Below are positions 21,385-33,079 of a stretch of 64,000 bases of DNA, in pieces. How positions within the stretch are numbered: position 1 is the first letter of the stretch; each line of letters starts with the position of its first letter. This DNA is from Folioceros fuciformis (taxonomy: Eukaryota; Anthocerotophyta; Anthocerotopsida; Anthocerotales): positions 606,503-670,502 of the forward strand of contig JBNGIO010006380.1 in assembly GCA_049999805.1 (NCBI GenBank). The letters are read 5' to 3'. The position numbers were made by a program, and so were the translations under genes. The notes below the pieces were generated by a model that did no database searches, was not told where the DNA came from, and saw nothing but the letters and a program-made list of their open reading frames with translations.

Positions 21385-22488
21385 TGATGCTAGCTTTTAT
21401 ACCGTCACTGGCAGGTGGGATATTGGGAACGCTAAGACGTCAACGTGTGCATTTGAGTGTGGGAAAGCGGCGTATCAGGATTCTTGTTGCCTCTGTCCTC
21501 GTTCCCTTCCGATTGTTGTCGTCAGATAGCCCGAGTGGCCTCAGTTATTGATCCTGCTGCTGTGCTTGTCCCGTCACTGGCAGCAACTGCGAGACTGTTT
21601 CCAATCTTGTTGACGACGAGTGAGCATATCATTTGTGTGTGAGATTGTCTACTGAATGTCGTCCACGTTTCACTTGCCGGGTTGCTAAGAGGTGTGCCTG
21701 TCTTTGCCTCTTTCAGACATGCATCATTCGAGATGTGTAGGTGTGGGCACTCTCACTCCAAACCTGCAGGAGTTGAGTTTGTTATGTTTGTGAAACCTGT
21801 TAACCACTCAAGGGCAGATCAAGTAGAGATGGAGCCCGTAGATGTCGTACCCCTGTGACACGAGCTCTTGGTTTCACGAATTTGCAGATGGACGAGCCTT
21901 GAAACCGCATCCAGCGGAGGGGGTGGTGTGCAGGGCGACATGTGCGTGGGAATTGACTGCCGAGGCCACGGTGGGTTGTGTTGGAACAGGAGGAGGAGGC
22001 CTGACTCGTTGTTATGACTTCTTCAAGCGTTCTTCCGCGTAGGGCTCTCCCTCAGCGAGGAGGAAGTTTAAAGAAGGTCGCATTTCTCTTATCAGTCGAA
22101 TGATACCAGCAGTTAGCTTGAACGTTTCTCATATTATTGGATGCAAGACCCATGATCTCTGTCCTGAGTATCTTTCATGGGGTTCGTCCTCATTTGTGGC
22201 ATTGTACATCGAGATGTAAGCCTGAAGCTGTATGTAAATAAATGTGTCTGGTTCAGGGCTGAAGTTCCGTGTGTTTGTATAGATATGGTTGATGCAATGG
22301 TGGAGGCCAGGGTAGGAGTGGCGTCTATGCAACGTGAGGAAGAACGGGGGTGCGAGGGTTGAGTGCAGCCACAGGTCTTAACCTCGGAATCCGTTTGCCC
22401 ATGATGTTCAAGTATCTCTGCGGTTTGAAACACGAGGAGGTCGATCAGTGGACAACACAGTCGTCAAGACATGAGCGAGGAAATGTGG
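21385..22488. other. Convergent 3' intergenic region
   Basis: About 1.1 kb between the membrane protein stop (+) and the RbBP5-like stop (-). Short frames only. A possible polyadenylation signal (aataaatg) occurs near 22238. No gene seen. Confidence 0.4.
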
Positions 22489-24752
22489 TCACAAACGGAA
22501 CGTTGCACCTACCATCAAGCCATTGGAGGCTCTCTGGCATCCAACTCTTTTGTAATGGCTGTGACAGATGTGATTGCCCTCACGCCCGCTCTGTCCCTCA
22601 TCACCCCGCGTGGCCGCCAGCGCCAGGACTTGTTCCATGTGCAGGGTTTCCTCTAGCAGCCTGGGCGGCCCACCGGCTGGGCCTGCAGCTTTCAGTCTCA
22701 CACTCACAGGTTTCTTCCCTATGTCTGCCTGCAGCTCTGCTGCCTTCTTGGACAGCTTCCTCTTCCGCTTCAATCGCCCGTCCTGCCCGACCTCGGCGTC
22801 CGCTTCGACTTCCGCATCCACATCTGTCTCTGCGCAGTCACGTAGGATGGATGCAAGGTGTGAGAATTGAAGCCAATGTGTGACTGGGTCCAAACTTTTT
22901 TGTGGGCGATGGGTGAGCTGGAACCCAATATCGCAAGGATGAGCTGGTAGACTGTCACCTTCTGTTGATTGGGACATGTGAGGGGACCCGGGGATGGACT
23001 CGTCATCAGGATCGAAGAGCGGAGAGTCCTTGGAGTCTGGAGTGTCGCATCTGGCTTTGTTGGTGGGCAACTGGTCGGCAGGGCCGTCTGGCAAGGGGCC
23101 CGTTGGGAGGAAGTACAAGCCGTCATCGGAGTCATCGGTCTCGCTGTAGGCAGCCACCTTGTCTGCCGTCACGATGTCGATGTCTGCATCATCATCTGCC
23201 TGAGCCTGAGCCTGGGAGATCTTTACCTGCATCCCAAACGAGTCCAGAAAAGTGGGTGGGAGCCTCTTCGGAGGATTGAACCGAACCCCCGAACACACTC
23301 TTACCTTCTCAGCCTCGGGTGGCAGGATGTCGAATTCGTCCTCTCGTTCTACGTATTCCTCGTTCTCTTCCAGTTCCTTGAAGTCCGGGGCAAACGCACT
23401 CCAGTTCTCGGAGTAGTCCTTGGCCCAGAGATATACCACACCGTTCATGGTCACAGATGCAACAATTGGTCGGGTGGGATGCCAAGCAAGGTCAGCCAGC
23501 CCTTCCTTTGGGCATTCCAGTATCCTTGCAAGCTGTCCGAACTTTCTGTTCCATATATGAATCTTGTGCTCCGCCTTGTTGGCCGATGCCCCCACAACAC
23601 ACTCGCTGTCACAGTTGAAGCAGGCTGATTTCCAGTGTATCCGATTCACCGTCTCCTGGAACTCCTTGGACAGTCGCAGACACTGCAGGCCCCTGGTCCT
23701 TGGGTCATCCGTCTCCCCCTCCTTCACCAAGCTCCGAAACCATTCCTGCAAGTCGCATCCAGCGGGGATGAGGTTCTCGAACACCCGGATGATCCTGTCA
23801 CTGGAGTTGGTCAGCATGTGGAGCCCGTTTCGGCTAAACACCACTTGCCTGATGGAAGCACCTCCAGGCACCTGCACATGGCACTGGATCTGCCGGGTTT
23901 TCACATCCACGATGAGGATGTCTCCCTTAGCATTCCCTACGAAGATGAGGTCTCCCTTCTTGTTGAAGCTTGCTGCAGACGGCGAGTACAGCCCACTCTC
24001 CGTGATCTTGCAACTGGGACGGGGCTGCTGAGATATCGATGCCACCGAGGCAGAAGCAGAGGCAGACGCAGAGGCAGGCTGAGGTTGTAATACTTGTGCC
24101 TGAACCTGAGCCAGGCCCTGTGCCTGTGCCTGTGCCTGTGCTTGTGCTTGTGCTTGTGAGGCCTGAGCCTCAGACACTTCGACCACCGCAGCGGGCACAT
24201 CCACAGGAAGCACATGCATGCTCCCTGCCTCCAGGTCCACAAGAACTGGAGCACTGGAAATGGGACATGCCAGACACAGGCAGGGCTTGGACATTCCCGG
24301 GTGCAGCCGAGCGTGCAAAGCCGTCTGCTCCAAGGCGAAGCTGGCGATCCTGGCGCCCTGTGCAACATCCCAGAGATAGAGCATTCTGTGGGCTGCAGCA
24401 GCCAGCAAGCGGCGGCCACATTTGGACCAACTCACACTCGTGATGGCCGCGGTGCATTCTGGATCAATCAACTCCTTGGCCACACCTCTGGTGTCGAAGT
24501 CCCATATCACGCACACTCCGTCCAGGCAGCCCGCTGCAATGGCGCCCACAACCCGAATGCTCGCTTAATTGCCAGCAAGCATTATGTGAGAAATCAAGAA
24601 GGGAGGAGAGGGTGATGAATTCAAGAACCGGCAAGAAGAGTTCCCCTCCGATTGAAAGCGATGCAGCGCGTCACCCTGTGCTCCAGACCTTCCTCAATCA
24701 CATCCGGAAAATCACTCTGGAATGGATCTGCGTACAAAGAACCAGTGCCCAT
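22489..24752 (-). CDS. RBL: RbBP5-like (RBL) COMPASS H3K4 methyltransferase subunit
   Basis: Exon 1 is 24629-24752 (MGTGSLYADPFQSDFPDVIE through IAFNRRGTLLA), exon 2 is 23305-24533 and exon 3 is 22489-23226. A long open frame starts at a GTG (24549), but the family N-terminus DPFxxDFPDVIEE is found only by adding exon 1. Exon 2 carries the WD40 propeller (AAGCLDGVCVIWDFDTRG, then FENLIPAG, then NRIHWKSACFN) and the acidic EREDEFDI motif. Exon 3 has VDIVT-type DADIDIVTADK, then DSDDGLYFLPTGPLPDGP, the WRAD-binding acidic segment. The protein is a core scaffold of SET1/COMPASS complexes. Odd insertions include QA dipeptide repeats and SA repeats inside the propeller (around 24060-24160) and a long acidic C-terminal extension with KRKRK. 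Confidence 0.9.
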
Positions 24753-25122
24753 TCTTGAATTCAGGAAAACAGACCAATCGGCACCGACATTCTCCGGGAA
24801 GCACGATCATCGCAACAGCAATACAGAATGAGCGATACAATTGCCGCCCTACCAAGAAGGCACAGATTCATGGCTTCCTTCGTCCACAGCGGGAGAATGG
24901 CGAGAGGAGGGCCGACAAGGCGAGGCGGGAAACAACCAGCTTAGACTCGCCTTCATGTTTTGTTGGAAGCAGTTTCCTCTCGGTGACGTACAGGGCTGCT
25001 GCACGCCAGAGTCCTGGCCCCCGGACACGTTCTTATGAAATATTTGTATTGCAATTTGGTAACCATCGTTTTGTTTCAGAGGGAAGGCATTATGTAATGC
25101 AAGTTTCATCGTTTTGTATGGC
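24753..25122. promoter_or_regulatory. Short bidirectional promoter, RBL (-) and VOC gene (+)
   Basis: Only 370 bp separate the two ATGs, so both genes probably share a bidirectional promoter. No strong TATA is visible. Confidence 0.55.
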
Positions 25123-25649
25123 ATGGCGCTTTTGAGGTACGTGGTGTTGTTGCACACGGACGTGCCCAAGGCAGCCCGCTTCTACGCACACGGCTTGGGC
25201 TTGGCCGTGACTGTGTGCACGCAAAGGTGGGCACAGCTGCAGTCTGGTCCCTACAAGATCAGTCTCCTGCAAGCGCCGAGGTGAGGGTATTGGATGACGC
25301 AGGTCAGTGGAGTGTGTAGCTGCAGGGAGGAGCAGGACTGAGGGAGCTTGTGGGTGCAGTGATGGGATAGTGGTGAAGGGACACTCCCCCTTCCTGTCAT
25401 TCGATGTGGAGGACATGGACCAGACTGTGAGGAAGCTCTTGACATTGGGAGCAGAGTTGGATGGGCCCATTAAGTACTTGAGTCATGGGAAGGTAGGGTT
25501 GCACGAGCCCTTCCTTTTCTGTGGGTTGCGTTTGGAGAGGGAGCCGGCTCAGACTGGTCTTCGTTGAGTTGCAGGTTGCGTCGGTGCGGTGTCTTGATGG
25601 CCACATGCTCGGCCTGTACGAACCTGCGGCACACTCTGCTGCTTCCTGA
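25123..25649 (+). CDS. Glyoxalase/bleomycin-resistance (VOC) fold protein
   Basis: Three exons (25123-25280, 25360-25492, 25575-25649) give 121 aa. The VOC beta-alpha-beta-beta-beta pattern is clear: RYVVLLHTDVPKAARFYAHG, then RWAQLQSGPYKISLLQAPS, then FLSFDVEDMDQTVRKLLTLG with AELDGPIKYLSHGK, and last VASVRCLDGHMLGLYEP. The final strand is the usual xxxDPDGxxxxLxEP-type end with Asp-Gly-His. This matches a small plant group annotated as lactoylglutathione lyase/glyoxalase I family, but it is a single module without the full glyoxalase I metal set. Catalysis of methylglyoxal removal is not implied. Phases 2 and 0 at the two introns fit exactly. Confidence 0.85.
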
Positions 25650-26178
25650 CTGGTGAAGTTGAAGAGGCCCTCGTTGTTGCTGAGAGAAGCGGGTGGGTTT
25701 GAGGATTGTAGATCGAAGTATCGGCTCCGGCTTTAGGTTAGGTATGTCGTCTGTAGGTGGAAGGATTTTTCCGTCGTGGTCGGAATGAGAGTAGGTGCTT
25801 TCCTTACATTCGTGTTTGCTGGCGGGTGGATACAGATCGAGAGCAGGGCTTCTTGCCATTTGTTTGACTCCAAACGGTGGACACGGTTTGGTTGCCGATG
25901 TACCCTAGTAAAACCTTGTGCTCCAATTGCACGTTCTGAAGAGGAATCAAGGTCAATGCTGTGAAGGAGGAATGAAGATCAATGCTGGTCAGAGGTAGAC
26001 TCCTATTGCTATCTCAAGTGTACCTCTATGCCAATCTTGTCTACCTTTATTTTATTGTACCGTAATAACAATAATTGTAGATCAATGCTGGACAAAAGCG
26101 TACCCCTACTGCCATCTCAAAGTATCTCCATGATAATACTCTTCTCACTTTACTATATTGTACATACGCTTTGTTCCT
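25650..26178. other. Convergent 3' intergenic region
   Basis: Between the VOC stop (+) and the SKIP5 stop (-). Two related short stretches (gtcaatgctg at about 25950 and gatcaatgctgg at about 25978 and 26072, each followed by tacccctactgccatctc-like sequence) hint at a local duplication. No gene. Confidence 0.4.
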
Positions 26179-27330
26179 TCAGCCTTTGAGAGGCAGTATG
26201 GATTCCATGGAAGAGTCGACGTCAGCGAAAGTCTGATTCTTGGCAACAGTAAACCAAAACACGAGAGCAGCCCTCGCATACATCACCCTCACCTCCTGCA
26301 GCTTCAGACTTCCACTGACTTTCACTGCCCCCGATCCACCCTGTATCCTAGTTTCAACAACCGACACATCACTCCGGCCTTTGGTGATGGCTGTGGGAAA
26401 CAGCTCTAGCTCATCGTCAGCTGTGCTCACAATTGGACAACACAGGTGCTCCAGTGGGTGCTCTTCGCACTTTAGGAAACAGCTCTCCACTGTAAGCCGG
26501 CCCTTCCTGTGAAGCAGGCAGCTTCCCAGTTCCGCTTGAATTGTAAGGTTTACAACTCTGCAGCTCGCCGAGAATTCCAGAGCACTGCAACAGATACAAC
26601 TGAGTCATTGAACCACACTACCAGTACGTACTGTGATTTGGTCTCCTGCCTTGGGCAAGGCAAGCTCACACGCACCTTTCAACTCCCCTTGGGCATTGCA
26701 GAATTGTGTCATCCGGAGACTCGCCATCTCCCATCTGTACAACAGCAACAACTCTGTGAGAACAACAATCAAAACCTGCAGGTCGAAAACTCAGATTATG
26801 CCAAGCAACCAGCAGCCATACCAAGCACAACGGCTTATCGAGATGCACATTCACGACTTCATGAGCTGCTCCCGACGCTATCAGGATGGTGTCCCCAGGC
26901 CTGCCATCCACTACAGCTGGTCAGGTCCAGTAGACCCTGCAGTTCCATTCCGTTCAGGCAGCAGGAAGTGAGCTACCGGTACCTGGCCTCGTTAACCGCA
27001 TCCTGCACCTTCAAGAAAACCCCGGGACACCCTTCGGGTCCAGTGCCCACCCGCAGCCACATTCGAGGATCCGACGCCAGACTCTGCCATCGTCTGCACA
27101 CCCGTCCTGCATGAAATCTATCTGCAAAACCCCCAATGATGCATCCTCTGAGAAAAGGAAAGGCAGGCCTGCAGAACCAATTTGCCCAGCAGAACTGTGG
27201 GCGGTGGGTTGGAAGAGAGGCAGCGAGCGGCACCAGGCATGGGTGTGAGGAAGCTGAAAATCCGCACAAGGCAGGCGTCGTCCAGTAAGTGCACCGGGCT
27301 AGCACGGCCGGGAGACCATCGTCCCGACAT
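26179..27330 (-). CDS. SKIP5: F-box protein SKIP5-like
   Basis: Five exons (27234-27330, 26983-27121, 26822-26900, 26676-26734, 26179-26584) with exact phase continuity. The N-terminal F-box reads VHLLDDACLVRIFSFLTPMP, then DRFHAGRVCRRWQSLASDPR. A right-handed beta-helix (pectin-lyase-like) region follows, starting PGDTILIASGAAHEVVNVHL, then KPLCLMGDGESPDDTILQC, and ending SLKLQEVRVMYARAALVFWF. This order and the phrases match Arabidopsis SKIP5, a substrate adaptor of SCF ubiquitin ligases that binds ASK1. The target is unknown. Start chosen is MSGRWSPGRASP; the frame upstream opens only with GTG. Confidence 0.9.
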
Positions 27331-27985
27331 GGTCGCCTTCCCCCGCACCCACGCGCTCTCCTCCCTTTAACAGCGCATGCAGCCCTGATGCAGGGCTCCT
27401 GCTCAGATGCAGCGCACTCATCACCCTGTCCGATTCCTGCAACACACAGGATCGGACTCCTGCTTCCGGCAGCCAATCTCTTACGCAGGCCCACCCTGCG
27501 ATTCACTTTGCTTGGACATATCGTTGGAATGAAAGCGAGTAGCTTGAGGAGCTGGTGTGTGGAAACTCGTCGACTAGGAGGTGCAGGTGCCGGTGTCTGC
27601 ATCCTCAATTAGTGCCTTACGCAAAGTACAGGTACGACCAGGCCTCCACATTTCCCAGGCCGCGCGTTTGTAGATCAAATCCCTTGGGAAGAAGAAGAAG
27701 AATTCTATTGAAGTCCTCTACGGAAGGATGGCTGGAGACCTTACCGGTCACATGCTCAAGAAAGTTTCAGACATGGTCCCACATCGTTACTGCAGTGTTT
27801 CTAAACTGTGTCTGAGAGGGCCATGCACGTTGACTGCGACGGTGTGTTTTATTACACACCATCTACTTCGGGAAGGTTACTAAGCCTGGAAGATGGCGGC
27901 CTTTAAAAGATTCAGGCTTGTCCATGTCTTGGGGGGGCGACGCAGTCGGTGAGTTGTGGGAGTGAGGCACCAGGTCTCACACGTT
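27331..27985. promoter_or_regulatory. Divergent promoter region, SKIP5-like (-) and helicase (+)
   Basis: 655 bp between the two start codons. It must hold both promoters and 5' leaders. A long minus frame through this stretch is GC-driven and not protein-like. Confidence 0.4.
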
Positions 27986-30900
27986 ATGGCTTCTAAAGGT
28001 TTGGGGAAAGAGAAGAAGAGCAATGGGAAGGAAGCGGCTGATGGAACTACGGAGAAGACGCTCACGTTGGAAACGTTTGTCAGCAGAACGATGCCCCTGA
28101 TTGACCTTGAGAAGGTGGTGATGCCGTTCAGTTGTTGTGGAATTTGTCCGTGCAGCCAGGATGGTCCCTGCATGGGTGGTGTCTGAAATATGGATGTCTG
28201 GGGCTTCCAGGAAGCGGAGATTGCAGCTTCAGTGTACAGAAATTCTGCCCTGACACCTGATGTTGCTCAGAAACGGGGGAATGTTTTGTTCAACTTGAAG
28301 TGTGCGGATGTGCAGGTAGGGGTGGTTTTGATTTGAGGGTTGTTTCAGTCTGGGTGGGTTGCAAAAGTGCTTGCTCACGAGTGCCCTCGTCCTATCTCTT
28401 GGATCTTAGATAGGGCTTTTCGGCAAGATGCTGGTGGAACTGCATCCAAACAGGGGGGATCTACTTCCGCCTCATAAGGTAACAGGAGACTTAGTTCACA
28501 AGAATGCTGCACGACAGGGACTAGTATGGGTCACTTACACTCTTCTCGTATCAGCTCACCACGCATGATGTTGTGATGCTCCGGTTTAACAAGGCAGACT
28601 CATCCGACCCCCCGTTGGGCCAAGGTATTGTGTACCGCCTCAAGGTGAGCATTCTCTTCATTGTTGAATTGTACCTTCTTTTAACTGGATGGGGGTGCCG
28701 GGCCGGGGGGCCTGATGCCTCACAACTGATCGCAGGAGGAATCCATTACAATAGCTTTTGAAGACATGCTGGAGGACGGCTTAAATTCTCCTGTTCGGCT
28801 GGAAAAAGTTGCTAACGAAGTCTGTCAAACTCAACCACTGCCTTGAGGAAGGGACTGGATTTTATTTCGAAGCTAACCTTTGTTGTTTTATACCCAGGTG
28901 ACGTATTACAGGCTGAAGCAAACACTTTGGGAGCTAAGCCGTGGTGTAGTGGTGGGTCCTGCGGCTGACCTGGTGCAAATTCTGTTTGGTTCTCAGCCTC
29001 CTTTGTTCTCAAAGAAGCCTGTTACATTCACGCCTTTCAATAGCAACCTAGACCACTCTCAGGTAGAGCTTTCGCCAAGACCCTTTGTTCATTCTCATGT
29101 ATTCTGGTGCTAGCATCCATCGTGTTTGCCAATTGACTAAGCTCTGCCTGCGTTTATGGTAACGTCGTTCACCTTTCTCCTGCCTGTGTAAGAGCAGAAG
29201 GCAGCTGTGGGAAAGGCACTGGAAGCAAGTAGCGTGGCTTTGCTCCATGGCCCCCCAGGTACTGGAAAGACCACAGCTTTAGTGGAGGTCATTCTTCAAG
29301 AAGTGAAACGTGGTTGCAAAGTGCTTGCCTGTGCAGCTTCGAATATTGCAGTCGATAATATTGTTGAACGACTTCTCTGCAATAAGTAAGGATGATTGCT
29401 GGGTACGTCTGCGAACATGCTAATTTCCTGAATTGATATAACTGTGAAGGTGAAGATGTTGCAGAGTGAAATTGGTACGAGTTGGGCATCCAGCACGACT
29501 TCTGCCACAAGTTTTAGACAGTGCACTTGATGCTCAGGTATGCCTCTCTTGCACATGTGTGTGTGCTATCCGTGGGAATGATTGGTCTGATCTTGCCCAA
29601 TTTGTGCGGTATGCAGGTATTAAAAGCAGGAAACAGCGCTTTGGCAAATGACGTGAGAAAGGAGATGAAGGTAGTGTGCTTTTCAGTCGCTGTACAGTCT
29701 TGGAGTTGGACCACAGAGATGTGTTGTTCTTGTATGGCCCACCTCGCCTGTTTGATCCATCCAGGCACTTAATGCTAAACTCCTAAAAGCCAAAGACCAG
29801 AGGAGTCGGGGAGACATTCGCAAGGAGCTACGTGTTTTAGCCGTGGAAGAGAACAAAAGGAATCAGCAAGCTGTTGCGGATGTCATCAAGAACTCAAGTG
29901 TGATCCTTACAACTCTAACGGGAGCCCTTTCCTCCCAGCTCAAGGACACCACGTTCGATGTCGTCGTGATTGATGAGGCTGCCCAGGCTCTTGAAGTTGC
30001 TTGCTGGATTGCTCTTCTCAAGGTAATGCTGTCGTGGGTAAGGCAGGATGCTGTTGGAACTTGACTGTCCACCAGTCTGACACCGGGAGGTTAATTCTTG
30101 TAACTTGGCAGGGTCGGAAGTGTATCCTCGCTGGTGACCATCTGCAATTATCCCCTACTATCATAAGTGCAGAAGCTGAAAAGAAGGGACTTGGCAAGAC
30201 ACTATTTGCTCGCCTGGTAGATCTATACAAAGATCAAGCAACCGTGATGCTAACAGTGCAATACCGGATGCATGAGGTTATCATGAACTGGTCATCGCAT
30301 GAGTTCTACAAGAACAAGGTTGGTGTGCCGTGGCTAACGACTTCGAAATCATTTTCCCCCTAGTCTGATTCTGACAGCATGCACGTTAAAGCTCGAAGCC
30401 CATCGAAGTGTCCGGCACCATGGCCTTGGGGATCTGGAAGGAGTGAAGAAGTCCTCGGCAACCGACCCGACTCTCATTCTTATTGACACAGCAGGGTGAG
30501 ATGTCCGCCGTGGTCCCACAAATTCTCAAGTCCCACAACTTCCGTACGAGACAACTTACAATGAAAATCTTCTTCCCTTCCCTTTTCAACTCAGGTGTGG
30601 GATGGAGGAGACCAAGGATGAAGCAGACAGCTACATGAACGAGGAGGAGGCCAAAGTGGCGGTGGCACATGCCAAGAAACTTCTTGAGTGTGGTGTCAAG
30701 GCCTCCAACGTGGGGATTATCACTCCATATTCTGGCCAGGTTTTGCATCACTTCATCACTCCTGCTGCTGCATTCCTATACCATGCCACCTGCATTGAGA
30801 AGTTCCGACTTTCCAGGTGGGCATTCTGAGAACGATGAGAAACGAAGACAAGAACCTTGCAGACATCGAGATCAGCACTGTGGACGGATTCCAGGGCCGT

Positions 30901-31210
30901 GAGAAGGAAGCCATCATCATCTCCATGGTCAGATCCAACGACAAGCACGAGGTAATAATAAACCTTCCCAAGCATCGTCCTCCAGCCATGTGGAAGACCC
31001 AATTGTCATGTCTCCTACATCGTCTCCCTGCAGGTGGGTTTCCTCAATGACAGCCGCCGCATGAACGTTGCTGTCACCCGTGCCCGCCGTCAATGCTGTG
31101 TGGTGTGCGACAGCGAGACTGTGTCGGGGGATCCCTTCCTGAAGCGCCTGGTGGCATATTTCGAGGAGCACGGCGAGTACGAGAGTGCTGAGGGATTCGC
31201 ACAAACCTGA
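27986..31210 (+). CDS. IGHMBP2/SMUBP-2-like SF1B helicase
   Basis: Fifteen exons (27986-28114, 28211-28315, 28410-28478, 28555-28644, 28736-28819, 28898-29062, 29198-29385, 29465-29537, 29617-29670, 29765-30022, 30112-30318, 30392-30495, 30595-30739, 30817-30951, 31034-31210). UPF1-family superfamily 1 motifs appear in order: [10 protein letters not shown], Ia [64 protein letters not shown] and [18 protein letters not shown]. The N-terminal 1B/1C beta-barrel region is present ([20 protein letters not shown]). These helicases unwind RNA and DNA 5' to 3'; the human member acts on ribosome-associated RNA. The R3H and AN1 zinc-finger tails of human IGHMBP2 are absent, as in the plant At5g35970-type protein. 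No clear transit peptide. Confidence 0.92.
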
Positions 31211-31604
31211 TCTACCATAATAAAAATTATCATTTATAATAAAATCTTCTGTTGCCGGTTCGTTTTTAGCGAAATCCCTATTTTAGAACATTCTTTATTA
31301 GCGATTATCCGAAACATGGCCGAGAGCTGGTCTATATATGCATAGCTACACAAATGCAGCTATGGTCCAAAGCATGTACTGGTTCTCATAATCAAGGTTC
31401 TGCTTTTGGCGCCAGTTTCACATGAATTATGAAATCAGCGTTACTGGATCACATCTTGCTTGCAGCGAGGTCCCAAAATCCGCTGTGGTGATGGTGCCTC
31501 GGTTGTTGTTTAGACATTGATCCTTGGTGATCCAATAGACTGCTTGCTCCTCCTGCGGGAAGAGGAGATTAAGGCCAATTTAGGAGCAGTAATTGTGGAG
31601 GAGG
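31211..31604. promoter_or_regulatory. Helicase 3' region and BDP1 promoter
   Basis: 394 bp between two genes in tandem. Several AATAAA-like signals (cataataaaa, tataataaaa near 31218-31240) mark the helicase 3' end. The BDP1 promoter must lie within roughly 300 bp. Confidence 0.5.
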
Positions 31605-32723
31605 ATGGAGGCTCCGGGACCTGCCCCGACGGAAGCAGCGACAGCCTCAGCTCCGACGAGAGGTAGGAAGAAGCAGAATGTGGCAACAGCAGGGCAGCGG
31701 AAAGCTGGGAGGGGAAGGGATACGGGCGAGGTGCGGCCCGATGGAGGAGGCCAGGCTGCTCCCGACCGGGAAGCGCAGCCAGCTGCTCGCGAGAAGCGGG
31801 CCACGGCGAAGGATGTCGGGACGAAGAAACGGAAGAGCATGGACACGCAAGAGGCCTTGGAAGTGGAAGGTGCGGACCCGCAGCGAATGAAGATGACCGA
31901 CCTGATACGGCGTGCGGAGGCGCAGGAGAGGCTCAAGGCGAAGGACAATCCTACCACGAAGGCGGCGCCGAAGAAGCGTGCGGCGCGAGTGAGGAATGCG
32001 CAGCCGCAGCCGCAGCCGGTGGAGAATGTGCCCCTGGCGGTTCCGCAAGTTCAGGTTGTCGATGGAAGAATTGTCCTGAACGAGGAGAGCCTGGTGATAT
32101 CGTCGCACGGCACCGACGGTCAGAACTGGGAAGGCTACACCAGGGTGGAGGAAATCGGGTCCACGCTGAACTACCACAGCTACAGCAAGCGCAAACCGGT
32201 CAGCAGGTGGAAGCCTGAAGAGACTGCCAGATTCTACAGGGCGTTGGAGCAATTCGGGACTGATTTTGGCATAATCGAGCGCCTGTTCCCCAGCCGAACA
32301 CGGCGGCAGGTGAAGGCCAAGTACAAGACGGAGGAGAGGCTGAATCCTCGCCGCTTGGACGACGCCGTCAGCCGCGCGTCCCGGGGACCTGTGTATCACC
32401 GTGACCTGGTTGAGATGTTGACTGCCCCGGCCGCGGATGAGGTGGAGGCTGTTGTTGATGGAAATGAGGGAACGATGTCGCAGGATGCAGCGGGCGAGGT
32501 TGCTGCAGCCCCGCACAGGGAGCCTGAAATGGGACGGTGTGGAGAGCCTGAGATATTACACCCAGAGGGTCCTGATGGAGAAGGGCAAGTGGAGAATCAC
32601 CAGGACGAGCTCGAGGCAGCAGCGCCTGAAAACAGATTCCCATCCGTCTCGGCCTCCCCGGAGCCTGAGGATGGCGTATTAGATCCTCCTGATTCCCCTG
32701 AGATCCCCATGTTCAGTTATTGA
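31605..32723 (+). CDS. BDP1: TFIIIB subunit BDP1 (B'') homologue, SANT domain
   Basis: Intronless, about 372 aa. Basic, low-complexity N-terminus (RGRKKQ, KKRKSMD), then MKMTDLIRRAEAQERLKAK. The extended SANT region has IVLNEESLVISSH and STLNYHSYSKRKPVSRWKPE, then ARFYRALEQFGTDFGIIERL and FPSRTRRQVKAKYKTEE. The phrase 'tDF.lI...FP.R.R.q.K.K...EE..NP.' is the signature of BDP1, which joins BRF1 and TBP on RNA polymerase III promoters. The acidic C-terminus has no known domain. The track start at a TTG is replaced by ATG at 31605 (MEAPGPAPTEA). The largest TFIIIC subunit is encoded about 24 kb downstream. Confidence 0.88.
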   Translation: MEAPGPAPTEAATASAPTRGRKKQNVATAGQRKAGRGRDTGEVRPDGGGQAAPDREAQPAAREKRATAKDVGTKKRKSMDTQEALEVEGADPQRMKMTDLIRRAEAQERLKAKDNPTTKAAPKKRAARVRNAQPQPQPVENVPLAVPQVQVVDGRIVLNEESLVISSHGTDGQNWEGYTRVEEIGSTLNYHSYSKRKPVSRWKPEETARFYRALEQFGTDFGIIERLFPSRTRRQVKAKYKTEERLNPRRLDDAVSRASRGPVYHRDLVEMLTAPAADEVEAVVDGNEGTMSQDAAGEVAAAPHREPEMGRCGEPEILHPEGPDGEGQVENHQDELEAAAPENRFPSVSASPEPEDGVLDPPDSPEIPMFSY

Positions 32724-33079
32724 GAGCTATGGCACACAGATTCTGCTCTGGCAGACAGATTCTTCACCTCCTTTCGTGGAGTTAACACTTCGTTCGGAAG
32801 TTTGGCCATTTGTACATGTTTGTAAGTACTGTATCTGCAATATGACTACCTGTATCACTGAGAATTCCACAACCGTGTCTTGATTTAGGCAGCAGCGCAA
32901 CATTCAGCCTAAATCTTGGACGGAGATATCAAGTGGCATACCTTAGAAGCTCCAGGCAAGCTAGAGGATATGGGTTCGATTCCCATAGTGGCACACAGGC
33001 CCATGCCCATTAACCATATCTACTTTTTCATAATAATAAACTGAAATACAACAAAGACATCTACAAAAAATACGTATAT
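32724..33079. other. Convergent 3' region, BDP1 (+) and GWD (-)
   Basis: 356 bp. Contains a tRNA B-box-like hairpin (atgggttcgattcccat near 32972-32988) without a cloverleaf partner, and AATAAA-type signals near 33030-33045 in both orientations. No gene. Confidence 0.45.

Noticed and set aside
22129-22433. Small ORFs downstream of the membrane protein gene
   Set aside because: Overlapping frames on both strands in a 3' region, no domain and no splice support.
26973-27608. 211-codon minus frame as the start of SKIP5
   Set aside because: It reads through introns and starts without a plausible N-terminus; the spliced model from ATG 27330 reproduces the SKIP5 F-box exactly.
32934-32998. tRNA-like sequence with a B-box (ggttcgattcc) and stem atggg/cccat
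   Set aside because: No 5' acceptor strand pairs with agtggca, the A-box lacks the invariant GG, and no anticodon arm forms. At most a tRNA-derived remnant.
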